This document shows positions 47,251 through 60,604 of a DNA stretch of 64,000 bases, piece by piece. Numbering within the stretch: position 1 is the stretch's first letter; every line of letters starts with the position of its first letter. The stretch comes from Sphagnum compactum (lineage: Eukaryota; Bryophyta; Sphagnopsida; Sphagnales). Location of the stretch: NCBI GenBank assembly GCA_965153455.1, contig OZ234499.1, forward strand, positions 17,666,271-17,730,270, written 5' to 3'. The position numbers and the translations under genes are program-made. The notes beneath the pieces were generated by a model. That model had not been told where the DNA came from. It searched no databases and saw only the letters and a program-made list of their open reading frames with translations.

Positions 47251-50200
47251 AACACTAATTGTGTTGCTTCAATTGTTGGTGTACAAATTTCTGTAATTTC
47301 AAAGGAAATGAAATTCTTATTAGGTACATGCTACAGATTCTTTTTGTTTTTTTAATTTTTTTTTGGATTTTTTTTTCTCTTGGATTTGCATTTCTAAACT
47401 GTAGTCACGTAGGGCTTTTCTTTTTCTTTTTTTCCTTTCAAGGTGGATTTGAAAGAGTGAATTTATCTTATGCAATTTTTTTCTTCTGCAAGTATATTTC
47501 CTCCTCCAGTCCCTATTTCTCTCTCTTTCTCTAGGTCCCTTAGTACCTTGGCCAGTTCGACACTAATTATATTATTTTCAAAAATGTTGAAAGTTTCAAA
47601 ATTTATTTCTTCCAAATCAAAAAATATTGTGAAGGAAAATAGTGGATATTTAGAAATATTTCATTTATTGAAATGAATGTTTCAAAATTAATTAGTTATT
47701 CGATGGACATGTATTGAAATGACGAAGGTACTAAGGTACTCTGCAAGTAAACTTGCAAACAGTTGTTAATTTGGGACATTGACTTTTCTAAATTTGAAGG
47801 TTTAATTTAATTTAATTTAATTTTTAAAGTGTTTGTATTAAATTGGAAGGTGCATTGGAAAGAGTCAATTATGCAAATTTGTTTCGATATCGTCCTCTTT
47901 TTATATATGTTTTAATTCCAATAGAATTCAGAAGCTATTGTAAGAATATTGTTTGGGTGTGCTTTTCTGCAATCATGTTTTGCCACACCAGAAAATATTC
48001 ACATGGAGCCTTGGAATCTAATAACCTTTTGAGTTTTTTAAAAAAATTGGATGCATAAAGAAGTCCATAAAGGTGGTGTTTATAGTGGTCATGTACATAC
48101 ATGGATTTGTTTTTCAAAACAATTAGGTTAAAAGACTAGCAAATTTATTCAAATCTGCACCCCAAAAATGTTCAATTTTTTTTCCAATTTGTTTTTTGAA
48201 AAGGTGCCAAAGTTCCTTAAAAAAAGCAAATGGTCACATATTTTTTCCAATTTTATAAATGTAACATCACTAGGGCATTAATTGGGAACACATTTTGTAG
48301 AAAAGTGCTAAAAAATCACTCCAAGCTTCAAAAGATAATCTGGCACATTTTATTTTTTAATTCAAAAATCCAAAATTTTTATTGAAAATCCACAGAAAAT
48401 TCCAATATAACCCATCAAAATCCATCTTTGAAGCTTGTTGTTGCTATTTGATGCATCATAAAAATCTTCAAAAACATCATTTACAATTTTTAATGATTAT
48501 TCCAACAATGAATTCATCAATTAATGATTTTTAAAAAAAGATAAAACAACCCAAAATATTACAAGTTCAAATTGCCATTGGAACATTTCCATGGGCACAT
48601 TGCATAACATGTTTTGGATGAAGATTACTAAAAATTTTCCCAATGTTAGGTTCAATAATGACCATGGCTTAATATGATGAAGTTAACAAAAGCCACCATG
48701 TACATTTTAACATTGAGATTTGATTAGCTAGATGTATTAATTAGTCTAAGTGGTTTGCTATTAGTATGTTTTAACTCCCTTTTCTTGTTTATGGGTGGGG
48801 ATTGGGGTGTGAAAAAATATTGTTGTAGGGCTAAATGTTGAGTACGGGTGGAATTGTTCATAGGTTCACATTCTAACCTCATGATCATGAAATAGCATTT
48901 CATTTCCGAAATGCCCTTGCATAATGTAGGCCAATATGACAAACCTACCTCTTACTAGTATGGCAAGAAACTATAAGCATGAAGACAATCATGCACAAAG
49001 ATGAAGATGTGTTAGGATGGATATGAATATGTTCATGACCATACTTTCTCATTAACATCTATAATCTATTAGAATTGGTGGTAATTGGGAAAATGTACTG
49101 CGATAGGTATGAATAAGAGAGATAGTCTACCTATTGTTTTGAATCACAAGGTGGTTGTCAAGTAATTAATTTAGTTTGATTTGAAAGGAGATGTTGCCCA
49201 TTACACCTTACTAGACTAGTTTTAAAAGGGTTTAGGGTTTGGTGTCTACCATAGAAACTTTTGAAGCTTCGTGCTTCATAATCCCTTGTTCCCATGACAT
49301 TGTTCAACTATTAATTGAAGCAAGCCACAAAAGTTTTTGTGATTAACACCAAACCCATGGTTTTTTTGGTTAATCAAATAAGGGGCAATGTTCATTGTCT
49401 CATGTATTTCATACCATAACTTTCAGTGAAAATTTAAGTTTGTTTCCATCATGCATGGGTCTTGATTTAAATGTTGATGATTGCCATTAGTTTTAACATA
49501 TTATAAGTTTCTAAGTGCGAAAGAGCATCTTCACATCCATTTTAACACATCTTCTTCTTCATCTTTGAGCATGAGTTTCCATGCCTACCTTAGTTATGGT
49601 GGGATGAAAGCAAAGGTAGAACTTTAAACTTACATTATTTTTTTGGTCATCTTTGTTTTGCATGGGTCGTTCACACAACTAGTTCATACTTGAAAGCAAA
49701 TACAATTAGAACTTATACATGTGATAGTATATTTCTTCATCTTTGCACATGAGTTTATTTTCAAGCATCTAAAACATGTCATTTCCACCTTTAATTTTTT
49801 GATTACAATGATTTCATAGTCAATGTTACTTGACTAAAATTATTAAATATATATAATGTGATTAAGATATAACTATTATACATTTTTGACTAATTAAGCA
49901 TGTCCAATATCACCGAATGCAAATTTTATCTTAATCATGTTGGAGTCTAATTACACATGGACTATGTGACACCTACATGAATATTGAAGTCGCAATGTTG
50001 TCTTTGAATTCTATCAAATTCAAAGAATCACATGGACAACCATGTGTCACAATATATGACAAAAAATATTTGACACATTTGTGAAGATTATAATTATACT
50101 AGCATGATTGAACTCTATTAATCAAAGGTGACATGGATGTCAACATGCATAACAATCAATGCTTAAATTACATGTAATTATGAAATTATAAAACCTATAA

Positions 50201-50850
50201 AATCTTTCTAGAACAATTAATTTCAAATGTAATGTTAATTTCATTATAGAGTTATGTTATTCAATTAGAAGCTTTACATTATTATTTTTAGTTAATGGAA
50301 TGTCTTGAAATGAAATTAAAGTTATTTGAAATTATTTAAATAATCTCAGATGTGAAATTCATTTAATAGAAAAAACTTAATTTAATAAAAACTTATTATA
50401 TTGGGATTTATGGTCCAAAAACTAAAATAATGTATTTTTTTGACATTTGAAAGTAAAATCATTAAAAACTTAAAAGGAATGGATAAATTTTAAATTTTAA
50501 CTTAATTTAAAATATTTTTTCATTCAACCCAATCTAAATTTAAAACATTAAATTCGAAATTTTGAAATAATTGACAATGTGTAATTAAAGAAATTAAGAA
50601 ATTCAATATAATTATGAAACTGAGAAATGAAAATAAAATAATAAAATTAAGTTTATGTGAAAAATTTAATTTCATTATAAATATTAAAAATTACATTTAA
50701 ATAATTTTTTAAAATGTTTTTTGAAACACACTATCTATGTGATTGCATTATAAATCACATGATTCACCACATGAAATACACTCATAAAACACTTGGAAAA
50801 TTTTCGTAGTGTACTTGAACGCAATGTTATATCCATGAATACTAGAATGA
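47251..50850. other. AT-rich intergenic DNA
   Basis: No gene recognised. Numerous A and T runs; the stretch 49.8-50.8 kb is especially AT-rich. Confidence 0.4.
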
Positions 50851-53800
50851 ATGTTATGATTTTAGTATGAACCCTATTTAAAAGCAAGAAGAGAGTTATG
50901 TCTAATCCTCTCACTCTTAAGGAGTCGGGGTAAAAACCAGAGTAGGCGTATTGGACCCCATGATACCATGATTATCAAAAAAATTAAATACCTTACCATT
51001 ATATGTTTAATCAAGGTTCTCATTTTTCTAAAATCAAATATCCACATAAAACCACCCATTCTTTGCTAGTTTTCTCAGGAAACCAATGGTTCTTTGAAGT
51101 TTTTGAGATACCCAAAACCCATGGTTCTTTGAATATGATGCTTTTCAAATCCCCAAACTTGGCAATTCTTGGATTCCGATAATTTTTACACACCGCTTGA
51201 TAATACATCAAGCCACTATCGAATGTGACTGAAGAACGAATGAGGGTGGATGCATTAGGCACTTTCAAATGTTGCTAGACAACCATGGTTGGATCATTGA
51301 CTAGCCAACTCAAGGATGGAATTGCAAGCATGTAAATTACACAACTCGAAAACATAAATAATCAAAAGGTTTGTTGTGGCATTGCAAAGAGAATGCCTGA
51401 TTCATTGCATGAAATGAATACTCGAAAATCGCTTGGACAAGTTTTTGCAAGATGGGGAACATACTTGAACCCACTTCCAATTTTGGAATCAAGAGAAAAT
51501 GTTTGAAATGGGCCTGGACAATTTGGCTGCCTCTTATTGTTGGTTTGTAGATGAATGTCATTGAGTTACTAGGGCCATGCATCTTAATCCACGGAGCAAT
51601 GTCCATCGCTTCAATGTCCTTTGGGATTTGCCAAGGGGGCCTCCGAAACAAGGTGGGAGGAGCGATGGTTCCATGGACTCTAACAACTCCTACCAAACTA
51701 AACACGGTCGTTGTTGGGCTCGAACTGCTTATAGTAAGGTTAGTTTGTTCTTAGTGCTTGAATGCAGCAATGTTTATTAAAGCATAACCAACAACATAGG
51801 TGCAAATTTCTGAATGAAAATGTAATAGAACATTGAAAGTGTTCAAACCCTAATTTGAATTAGGGCAAGGGGTTAGCCCATTTTCTTCTGACGATCTCTT
51901 CATTGGATAAAAAATGACGAGTTAAAACATTATTAGATTTGAATGTAATACTTAACACCATGTAAATGTTGAATCTGTGGCATTCTTTCCACTTTATTTA
52001 AAGTTTTTATATTTTTTGTAATTTTTTTCAATATTTGTCATTTTTGTGCAAATTTCTTGAATTTCTATGATTTTTACCACATACTTTCCCATAATTTTGG
52101 GATTATTCCCCATTTTTCCAAATTTTAAGCAGGTTTTGAATTTTGTTATGGCATTTTCTCCTATATTTTCAAGTTTTATTTCTAAACTTATGTCAATATT
52201 TACTAGTATTTTGGATATCTTTTGGAACTTGCAATAGATAATATTTAACTAGTTTTATGTTGATTCTAACATGTTCAAACCCATTTAAAATGCCCCAAGT
52301 TCATTCTTTAAACATATTATACTAGGACACCCTAAACTTAGAACATGGGATTCCCCTTAGAAATGTTTGGTCAACAAAAGTCAACCATACAATCCCATGA
52401 CAAAATAACTACTAGTCATAAAAAGGTTAATGGCAAAACAACGAATTGTCATGCTTGCACATTGTAAGTCATGTAGTTAGATTTTTGACCATAGTCATCA
52501 AAATGACCTAGACATAGGGTAAACTAAAGTCCATGACTAGATGAAAACATAGTCGCAATCGTGTTTAGTCATGAAACCTTCCTTTTCTTGTAGTGTCATG
52601 TTTTGGTTAAATTGTGTGAAGTTTTGATTGAGGTATGAAGATTTGTTTCAATTTTTCTAGTTTTATTTTATCCACGTATTTTTTTCTTTATTCATAATAG
52701 CTAATATTTCAAAAAAAGAACATTCCATTTAATATGAGTTATTGGTTTGGGTACGTGTTACGAGGTTCATGTTTCATTAAAATTATTTTATCCACTTCTT
52801 TGCATTTGTTTAGTCTAATTTACCATGTTTTGAGCCATATGTTGCGCCTTTGTAGTCTTTTTAGGCTCAAACATTTTTATTATGTTTTGGTTAAACATTT
52901 TTGCTTTTGTTATGTTTCAGGTTGTGAAGTTTTAGTTTGATCAAGATGATTATGTTTCTATTGGTGCTACCAACAGCACATCGATTTTCTGTTCATATGT
53001 TTCGAACTCACATCCATTGCACCTGAACATCAAAAACTATCAATGTGATTTATTGAGAGCTTGACATAGAGGCCGCATTATGCTTCTTCAATTTAGAGAA
53101 AGACTGCATTTATACATTTGGGAAATGCATTTCTATTTCTAAACAAGAAGTGGGACAAGAGCCAATGAGAATACACTTTTACAAACAGCCCAAAAATTGT
53201 CTTGACACTCAAGGTGGAAGTTGCATCAACATACTACAAGTTCTAGTTTACATGAACTCTCATAATGTACCATGTTCGTGGGGATGAACTAGTAGCTGTA
53301 GTATGAAGACATGGCTTCTAGCTTGATAGCCTCGCCAACTTTGTTGTAAATCTTAAAACCCACAACATTTGCACCCTACAACATCTTCCAAGTTTCAAAA
53401 GTTTTAGAAACTTGGAACAACAAGCTCATAGTTATAAAGTTGATTCCAAGTTCCCATTTATACAAAACATGACTATCCAAGTTTTTGAAGGGATTTTCAA
53501 AACAAGAACCATGAAACATAGATATGGACATGTGGTAATCTTCACAAATCCAAACTTGACTATGGAACCTTGCACATGAAATATTACAAACAAATATGGG
53601 ATGAATGAAACTTGACGAACTAAATTCAAACCAGGAAATGTGGGTTCAAAATTTGGAGCAAAGAAAAGTGGGACACATATGGTTCAAAATCATAGAATGT
53701 AAAACCTAGCAATAGAAACTTGAGATTGAAATCTTGGGAATCCTACGATATTTGGCACCCAAACTTCACTATGTTTTTATTGACAGACACTTATCCTTGG

Positions 53801-54560
53801 AGCTTCAAAAATAAGGACAAAAATGTATGCAGATAAGGGCGAGACTTATCCAACACAGACATGACAAAAATGCACACAATTGAAATTTGACTATCGAACT
53901 ATCCATTAGAAAACTATTGGCATTTAAGAGTTGAGACAATCCACATATCGTGTTATGCTCACAAATAGAATGCATCGCCACAACTGAAGAGACCATTTTT
54001 CATGACAATAACAACAAGGACTACCTTAAAATTGTTGGAGACAATTTAGGAACAAGCAAGCAAAACCTAAAAATTGATGAAGAAGGTACAACGAAAGATT
54101 CCAACACATTTTTAAAATATATGCAAATGGAGATTAATAGAGAAAAACATGTCCATACTCAAAAAACTCAACCTATCCTAATCAGCAATTGAAGAAATTG
54201 AAGAAAGCTTATGAAAATGATACAATAGAAAGCTTGGAAAGATGAAGATGGAAAAGGAAGCCCAAACATTAGGAAGCAAGCTCAATGGCCTAACAAGAAG
54301 ATTTGGGGAGAAAACTCTATCATTATTTTCTTCAACTAACGTGTAGAAAGCCCTTAAACACACTGCATCAAAGAGAAGTTCACACGCGTAAGCACAAAAT
54401 GCTAGGTGCAAATGTGGGGGCAGGTTTGGTGGGGTCGGGGGTGCATTCGAAACATGAACATGAAACCTGGCATGTCCCGAAGCGCCTAGTTTCAAACCCG
54501 ACTGCCCATGTGTGAGAATCTGCACTAGGCTGCCTCAAGCTTACCAACACATCTAGGATG
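50851..54560. other. Intergenic DNA, no gene recognised; diverged repeat at 51.0-51.25 kb
   Basis: A 122-codon minus frame (51337-51705) has no domain. 51010-51250 on the minus strand shares 'AAAGAACCATGGGTTTTGGG', 'CTTCAAAGAACCATTGG' and 'GGATATTTGATTTTAGAAAA' type words with the repeat at 41.8-42.4 kb. Confidence 0.35.
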
Positions 54561-55492
54561 TGTCATATGTCACTCAAATAACAACAGGGCATAAAAAGCC
54601 TCCCCCCATGTCCCTCATTACAGCATTGAAGAATGAAACACATGTTTACTGCAGCTGGAACAGAATCAATGCTGCCAGATGCATCGTGCTTCTGGATTGA
54701 GCTTGAGTGGGGCCTCAATCAGGATGCCTTTCCACTAATTCATTCATCACTGCAAAATTGGACTTGGGAAATGCCTGACAGCACATTTGGAAAAACAGTA
54801 CTAGACTCCCATTACAAGAGCAAGTATTGCAATGCAGATTCTACTTTGGCATACATAGAAAACTGTTAACATGCCTACCAGCACTGACATTGTACAGGCA
54901 GGCAATGCTTACTGGAATGACATTTTCAACATTGCAGAAATCTATTCATGGGGTGATTCATCTGAGCCTACTCCTAGTTGATGGTCCAGAATCCTGTGTA
55001 AAACCAGCTGGGAACTGGATCCTGTCTTCAAGACAAATAATTGTACTGAGGGTTTGCATCTGGGTACACCATGCAGCCTTCAAACAACCTCAAAACAGTC
55101 GTCAAAATTGAAAGCTCACAGCAGGTAACTAACCTATGAAAGCCAGCACAACTGCTTGGTCCAAACAGCACATGTAGTTCCACCATGACACAACAAATCA
55201 GATCAAAATCAAAGCTCCAAAAATGCAAACTTCCGAAGTCAATGGCACAGTTGGCTGGTTCAAACAGCAGTCTATCTGTTTCCAACACAATACTACAGCA
55301 GTGGAGACCAGCTGCCAGGTAACTCAGCATAGCATAAAAAGATTGATAATAGATAACCTGATTCAGTGGCAGCAAGATGGTCAAGGAAGGAGATACAATA
55401 AACACTGAATAGCAAGAGCTCTTTATATTCAACAGGCAATGCTGCTTTCCCAAATCAACAAAAAAACTGCTGGGCAAAAGCTCTAACCAGCC
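54561..55492 (-). other. Region downstream of RPL15; 3' UTR expected, no further gene recognised
   Basis: Mixed base composition, continuous with the RPL15 island. The 149-codon minus frame (55028-55477) begins just 3' of the RPL15 stop and has no domain, so it is more likely untranslated 3' sequence or chance. Confidence 0.4.
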
Positions 55493-56727
55493 TCAGCGAT
55501 AGCGCTTTAGAGAAAGAGAGTTGTTGCGTTTCCAGGTTGCCCGCACAGAGGGCCGTGCCTTGGTGTACAAATGACCCCTGCCACGCAAACCCCGGTGCTT
55601 CTTGCCAGCTGAGGTCAACCCTCTGAGCTCACGGTGCTTGTGCACAGGGTTCACAATCCAGTTAATACGTGGGTCCTTTCGAATCACAGAGTGTGCTGTG
55701 TCAATGAGAATCACCTCGAAGTACTTGTAGGTAGAATCCTGTATGCAGCACACAGACCACAACACTCAAAACACTGCTCTGGTAAAATTTTGAACAGGAA
55801 TTCTGAAACAATCCACTCACCTCTTTCTATAGCCACACAGCTCATGTGTTGCATAAAACCAAAAGCCAGCCAAGAATAGACATACCTGATTGATCCAATA
55901 AGAATTAAGAACCCTAAGACCTCCAAGCTTGCGTCCAGCCCGTTCCTCAGCAACAGACCGCAAATTGCGCTGGAACTTCAGCTGAGTAATACCCTGATTC
56001 TTTGGCTTTCCGTAGACAATACCCTTGCTCACAGGCCTCTTCCTACCCCCTCTGCGCACGCGAATTCGGTAAACTACATAACCCTGCACAAAACACCCAG
56101 CCACAACTGTGTAGATGATCGAAGAACTCTTCCAGCACTCTGAGAAAAATTCACATTCTTGAAGATGCTACAAGAGGATGGCTCTGCAGATGCTGTTCTA
56201 GATCCACAAAACTACTTAATGTCCTGCAAAAAACCCTAGAACCATATTCGCAAAACCCTCCTGTACAGGAAAACAACAAAAGCGCAACCATATTCGCAAA
56301 TGACGGTCTCGTAACAACTGACCGCCTGCAATCTCACATACTATCAGAATCTAATTGCGGAGAAAACACAGTCTGCGCACAGCTCTAAAATGGAAGAGAT
56401 GCAGAGAATAGCAGGTACCTACCTGCTTGGCCTTGAATCCGAGGCGACGAGCCTTATCAGGTCGAGTCGGACGAGTAATACGCACAATACCAGGCAGCTG
56501 CCTGTACTCCCAGCATCTCACACGGAGGAGAAAACGCAGCACATCAGATTGCTTCTTCCGCCATAACTCCTCCACGTACTTGTACGCCCCTACAACCCAA
56601 ACCAAGAAAAAAAAACACCATCAGGAAGGAAAACCTAACAATCCAAAGAAAAGGCGAACGTTTCACAAGAAGCTGATTGAAAGGAAGCTTGTCAATAAGC
56701 AAGGAGGAAAACAAGAGACGCACCCAT
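55493..56727 (-). CDS. RPL15: 60S ribosomal protein L15 (eL15), 4 coding exons
   Basis: Coding exons: 56724-56727 (ATG plus one base), 56423-56589, 55886-56083, 55493-55738; all introns GT-AG; product exactly 204 residues, the usual eL15 length. Role: structural protein of the large cytosolic ribosomal subunit, bound to 28S/25S rRNA. Seen: opens [18 protein letters not shown], then [80 protein letters not shown], and ends [13 protein letters not shown], all family hallmarks. The start is the tiny first exon: joining ATGG to the exon beginning GG GCG TAC restores M-G-A-Y, whereas the unspliced upstream ATG in exon 2 would read through intron sequence. A telo-box lies about 100 bases upstream. 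Confidence 0.98.
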
Positions 56728-56827
56728 CGCAGCAGCTACAGACGGCGGCAAGTAGACAGATGCGAAAGCTCGCGCAAGGCAAAAGAGAGACAGGCGAGAT
56801 CAGGAGCCTGTTCTTTACAGTCCCACC

Positions 56828-56846
56828 AAACCCTAGCCCTAATCCA
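56828..56846. promoter_or_regulatory. Telo-box-like element upstream of RPL15
   Basis: AAACCCTAG followed by CCCTAATCC (on +), about 100-120 bases upstream of the RPL15 ATG. Known: AAACCCTA telo boxes near the transcription start are characteristic of plant translation-machinery genes. Site assignment rests on sequence and position. Confidence 0.6.
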
Positions 56847-56949
56847 CAAAGCTTTCACCTTCGTGCGCCTCCATGGATGGATGAAAGAAACATCATCGAA
56901 GTGTAGGTTTAAAAAAGCCTGGGGTGGTGGCCTCATTCCCAAATAATGG

Positions 56950-59830
56950 ACTTAGGACAATTGGAATTTGTTTAACCCATTCCCAAGTAAAGAGTCATGG
57001 AAATGTATCTTTTTAGATTTGTGTCTTTTTTTTTAATGTTTTTTTTTTTTCTTGAACACTACATTCACAAGCAAATTTTCAATAAATTTTTCACCAATTT
57101 TTTTCTTATTCTTTTTCAATTTAATTTGAATCTTATTTTAATTATTGAATTGAATTTATTGGAATCAATTCAATTCAAATTCCAATCAATGTACCCTTAC
57201 CCTAAGGTTAGTTTCTTCATTAAATAATCCTCAAAATAATGAAATGAAATTTTGTGAAAATATGAAGTTAGCATGTTGAAAATCATCATAATTATCATAG
57301 GCTACACTTCGAATAATTTCATTACTCATATCACAATACTATAGTAGTTGATGGAAAATAAATATAATTAAAAAATTAAAAAACAAATTCATCTTTTGAA
57401 AAAAAAAAGATATTTGTTTTGTCAATGTGAAAACTAACCCCAAGCTACAATATTTGAATTCAATTCAAAGTGCATGTAATGAAAATGGGGTATATTATAA
57501 ATGAATATTAATCAATGGACTTCCTAATTAATCATGCACATCCAATTATTATTTTCTCCCAAGGTATGCAATAATTTTAGAATTTGTAAGAATGAATTTT
57601 CAATGTAGTCATGGGCTATAGAAAATTAGTTAAAGTTATTGATTCATGATCTACATTGCACCATAAAACAAATGTTCAATTAATTTGATATAAATAAAAC
57701 CTAACATGTATTAAGCTTTTGCCTTGTCACTTCACAATTATGTTATAAATTTTTAAATTACACCAATAATTGCTTTGCATGTCAATTTACAATTATAGAT
57801 ATGAACTTATAACAATTTTATGTTAATAATATAAGTTAATATTCATAACCAACTTCCAACTAGTGGTAGTGTGTTTAATTCATTATAACTAAGTTATTTT
57901 ATAAAATATTACACATATATTCCAAATTTTAAAGGCCTCCAAAGTAGAATTGGACATACTTTCAATACCTCAAAATAATCACCTTCGAATAAAAAGCTCT
58001 AATTTCTTTATCATGGTCTTGAGTATAGAAAATCATTTAAATCACTTTATTGATTGAAATTTAATTTAATTTATAAAAAAAAATTAAAAACGTATAAATT
58101 AAATGGAATGCTATTCTCAATTAAATACAAATTAGAAAATTTGGATGCAACCTCAATCTCATTAAATTAATGTTGTGCACTAACAAAAGTTTTAAATACA
58201 CATTGTGTTTAGTGTTAAGTGGTTTCTTGGAATGTTATTGTACAAAATGTAATACACAAAGGCCATAAAAAAAGAAAATTATTTGAAACCATGTTAAATT
58301 GTCCCCTATTATGATTTCAATTCACATTTCTAAATCAAAAAATAACTCCAATATGTAAACAAACTTTAAATACTTGAAAATGTGTCCCACATACTTTTTC
58401 ATGGACATATTTAGTACTTAAAAATAAATCAATTTCTTTCCTTACATGAAAGGCTAAGTCCCTTGATTTGCATTACCTACAAATGTTTATGGCATATTTG
58501 AACTTTCGTTTCAATTCCGAAAAAGGAATGAAATTTTGAAAAAATGGTGAACCCATCAATTGGAAATTGAAGTGATAGAATAATTAGTTAAATAAAAGCA
58601 CTTACAATCTTTTTTCCTTTTTCTTTTTGCCGCAAATTTTTGTAGTGCAACAACCAAAAAAATTTAATGTGACATGGTGCAAAACATTTTTTGGCTAAAA
58701 TGCACCAAAATCACCAAATTTTGAGATTTAAAAAAAAGTTGTCATGTTTAAATGAAAGGTTTCAACTAATGTGACCTTGTTTTTAGGTTTTTCAAAGAAC
58801 CATCAATTTTAGAATATTATAATTTTCATAAAAAGGAAAAACCATTGGTTTTAAATTTTTTATTTTTCAAAAAATTAATTTGGGTCTAGATCAAAAACAA
58901 CTATTGATTCTCCATTTTTACAATCCTTTTTTTGATTAAAAAAACATGTCAGTTTCGATTTAAATTCAGTTCCAAGTTTTAAGGTGTAAGAATGCAATTT
59001 GAAGGTGGTCAAAATGCGTATGAATTTGTTGAAGGTGAAAAAAAATGAGAAAGATTCAATCATGATGATGCTTAAAACACAATTTCAATACAAAACTTAT
59101 AAGATGGTTGATTACATCTATGGATGTACCAAAGTTTCCACACCCACCAACTACTATTTACATTTTAAGAAAAAAAATTATCATCAATGGGACACATACG
59201 TCATTTCCTCCATTGGTTGTTTCACACACAATGTGTGAAATTGATATGTGCCAAACACTAATTTTTAAAATATGGGATTTTGAACAAAAGAAATGAATCT
59301 AATGAAACAATTAAAAATAAATAATTCAAGAATACACAAATTGGTCAATGAAAATGTCATAATAAAAAGTTTAGGGAAATATGTCACATTATATATTAAT
59401 ATAAGTATAATGTAATGGTAGTTTAATGTCATATATGTGAAACCTACTTTTCAACCATTCAACACCTTCCTACCATTCTTGAGTTGCATTCTGCTTGTTT
59501 TTTTATGGATAGAATTATTGACATTCCCAATGGAAATCACAAAGTTTCTTGTCCATTTAAAGGAAGAGATATTATGTAGAACAATTTTGGGTGATTACCA
59601 AACAAATGAGGATATAAATATTTAAATAATATTTAAAGAAAGGTATTAATAGGTTATTAAAAAACAAAGAGTGAAAGAAATGAGCACATACATTCAACAA
59701 GTCAAGTTGATATTTTATACAATGGAAGTCACGAATATCTTACCTACCTACAATATGTTCCAAATAATTCTATTATTGTTTTCCTTTTGATCATACAAAA
59801 TTGTTAAATACATAGTGGTATCTTGCAGAC
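56950..59830. other. Very AT-rich intergenic DNA
   Basis: No gene recognised; a possible diverged 'CAAAGAACCAT' repeat lies near 58790-58990. Confidence 0.4.
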
Positions 59831-59833
59831 TAT

Positions 59834-60025
59834 GTTAGGTGTGTTAGTTTACCTAATATGTTAGGATTAGTTAGTTAGGGATAACCCAAGTGAGTTTAGT
59901 TGTTTGGGTTTTTATGTTGAACCATTTCGGGTTTGAACTAAGTTCAAAATATTCTTCATGTTATGTTTTGTATACATGATGACAATGAAAGTTGTAAGGC
60001 CGACATAAAAACACACAACGTCATT
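59834..60025 (+). repeat. Truncated copia-type LTR (likely 5' LTR remnant)
   Basis: Starts TGTTAGGTGTGTTAGTTTA and contains 'TTAGTTAGGGATAA' and, near the end, 'GATGACAA..GTTGTAA..GACATA'. The same landmarks in the same order occur in the fuller copy at 61177-61590, so an internal piece is missing here. It lies 0.6 kb upstream of the gag remnant, as expected of a 5' LTR. Confidence 0.55.
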
Positions 60026-60604
60026 CATAAAACAATGAATCCAACCTACCAATTCAAACTACAAATTAAAAAACAAAACTTGCATCAAACCAATGTAGTT
60101 TGATTAAATGCAAAGGGACTTGGGAATTTTATCAAATTTTTTAAGGGAAGAAAAAATGGATGATCATTAAAAAAAAGTAGTTTTGTTTGTTCAAATTCTA
60201 GTTTCCTTATGTTAGTAGCTAGAAGTTTTGAAAGCGTGTTGACAATCACTAATTATGCATGAAATTACTTTGTTTGAATGGGTTATTTAGTTTTGTAATA
60301 AATTATATTGTTCATGTGCCATTAAAAGGACATATTCATTACATAATTAATCCCACTATGCAAGTTTGTTAGAATAGTTAATAGGTAACTTATGATTACT
60401 TTCTTGAATTAATTTCAAAAGAAGGGAGGGCACTTAATTTTATGATGCTCAAGTTTAAAATTTAATGAAGGCTTCCATATTCTTTGACATTTTTTCTTGT
60501 CCTTTATGATTTACTACATGTTATCAAAGTAGGTTTAAAGTATATTGTAAAAACTTTTAATGAAATTACAATTTTTTCTTAGTTTTTAATTGAATTGTGT
60601 AAAC

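Noticed and set aside
49521-49545. GAGCATCTTCACATCC as another Harbinger-type terminus
   Set aside because: Not preceded by TAA or TTA and no matching right end found.
51337-51705. 122-codon minus-strand frame with a Pro/Trp-rich piece
   Set aside because: No recognisable family and no neighbouring exons.
55028-55477. 149-codon open frame on the minus strand just 3' of RPL15
   Set aside because: It starts directly after the RPL15 stop, has no domain, and its position fits the 3' UTR; chance frame is more likely.
56351-56605. Alternative RPL15 start at the ATG inside the first intron's end (MVWVVGAYK)
   Set aside because: Those codons include the intron acceptor; the tiny upstream exon gives the conserved MGAYK start and the exact family length.
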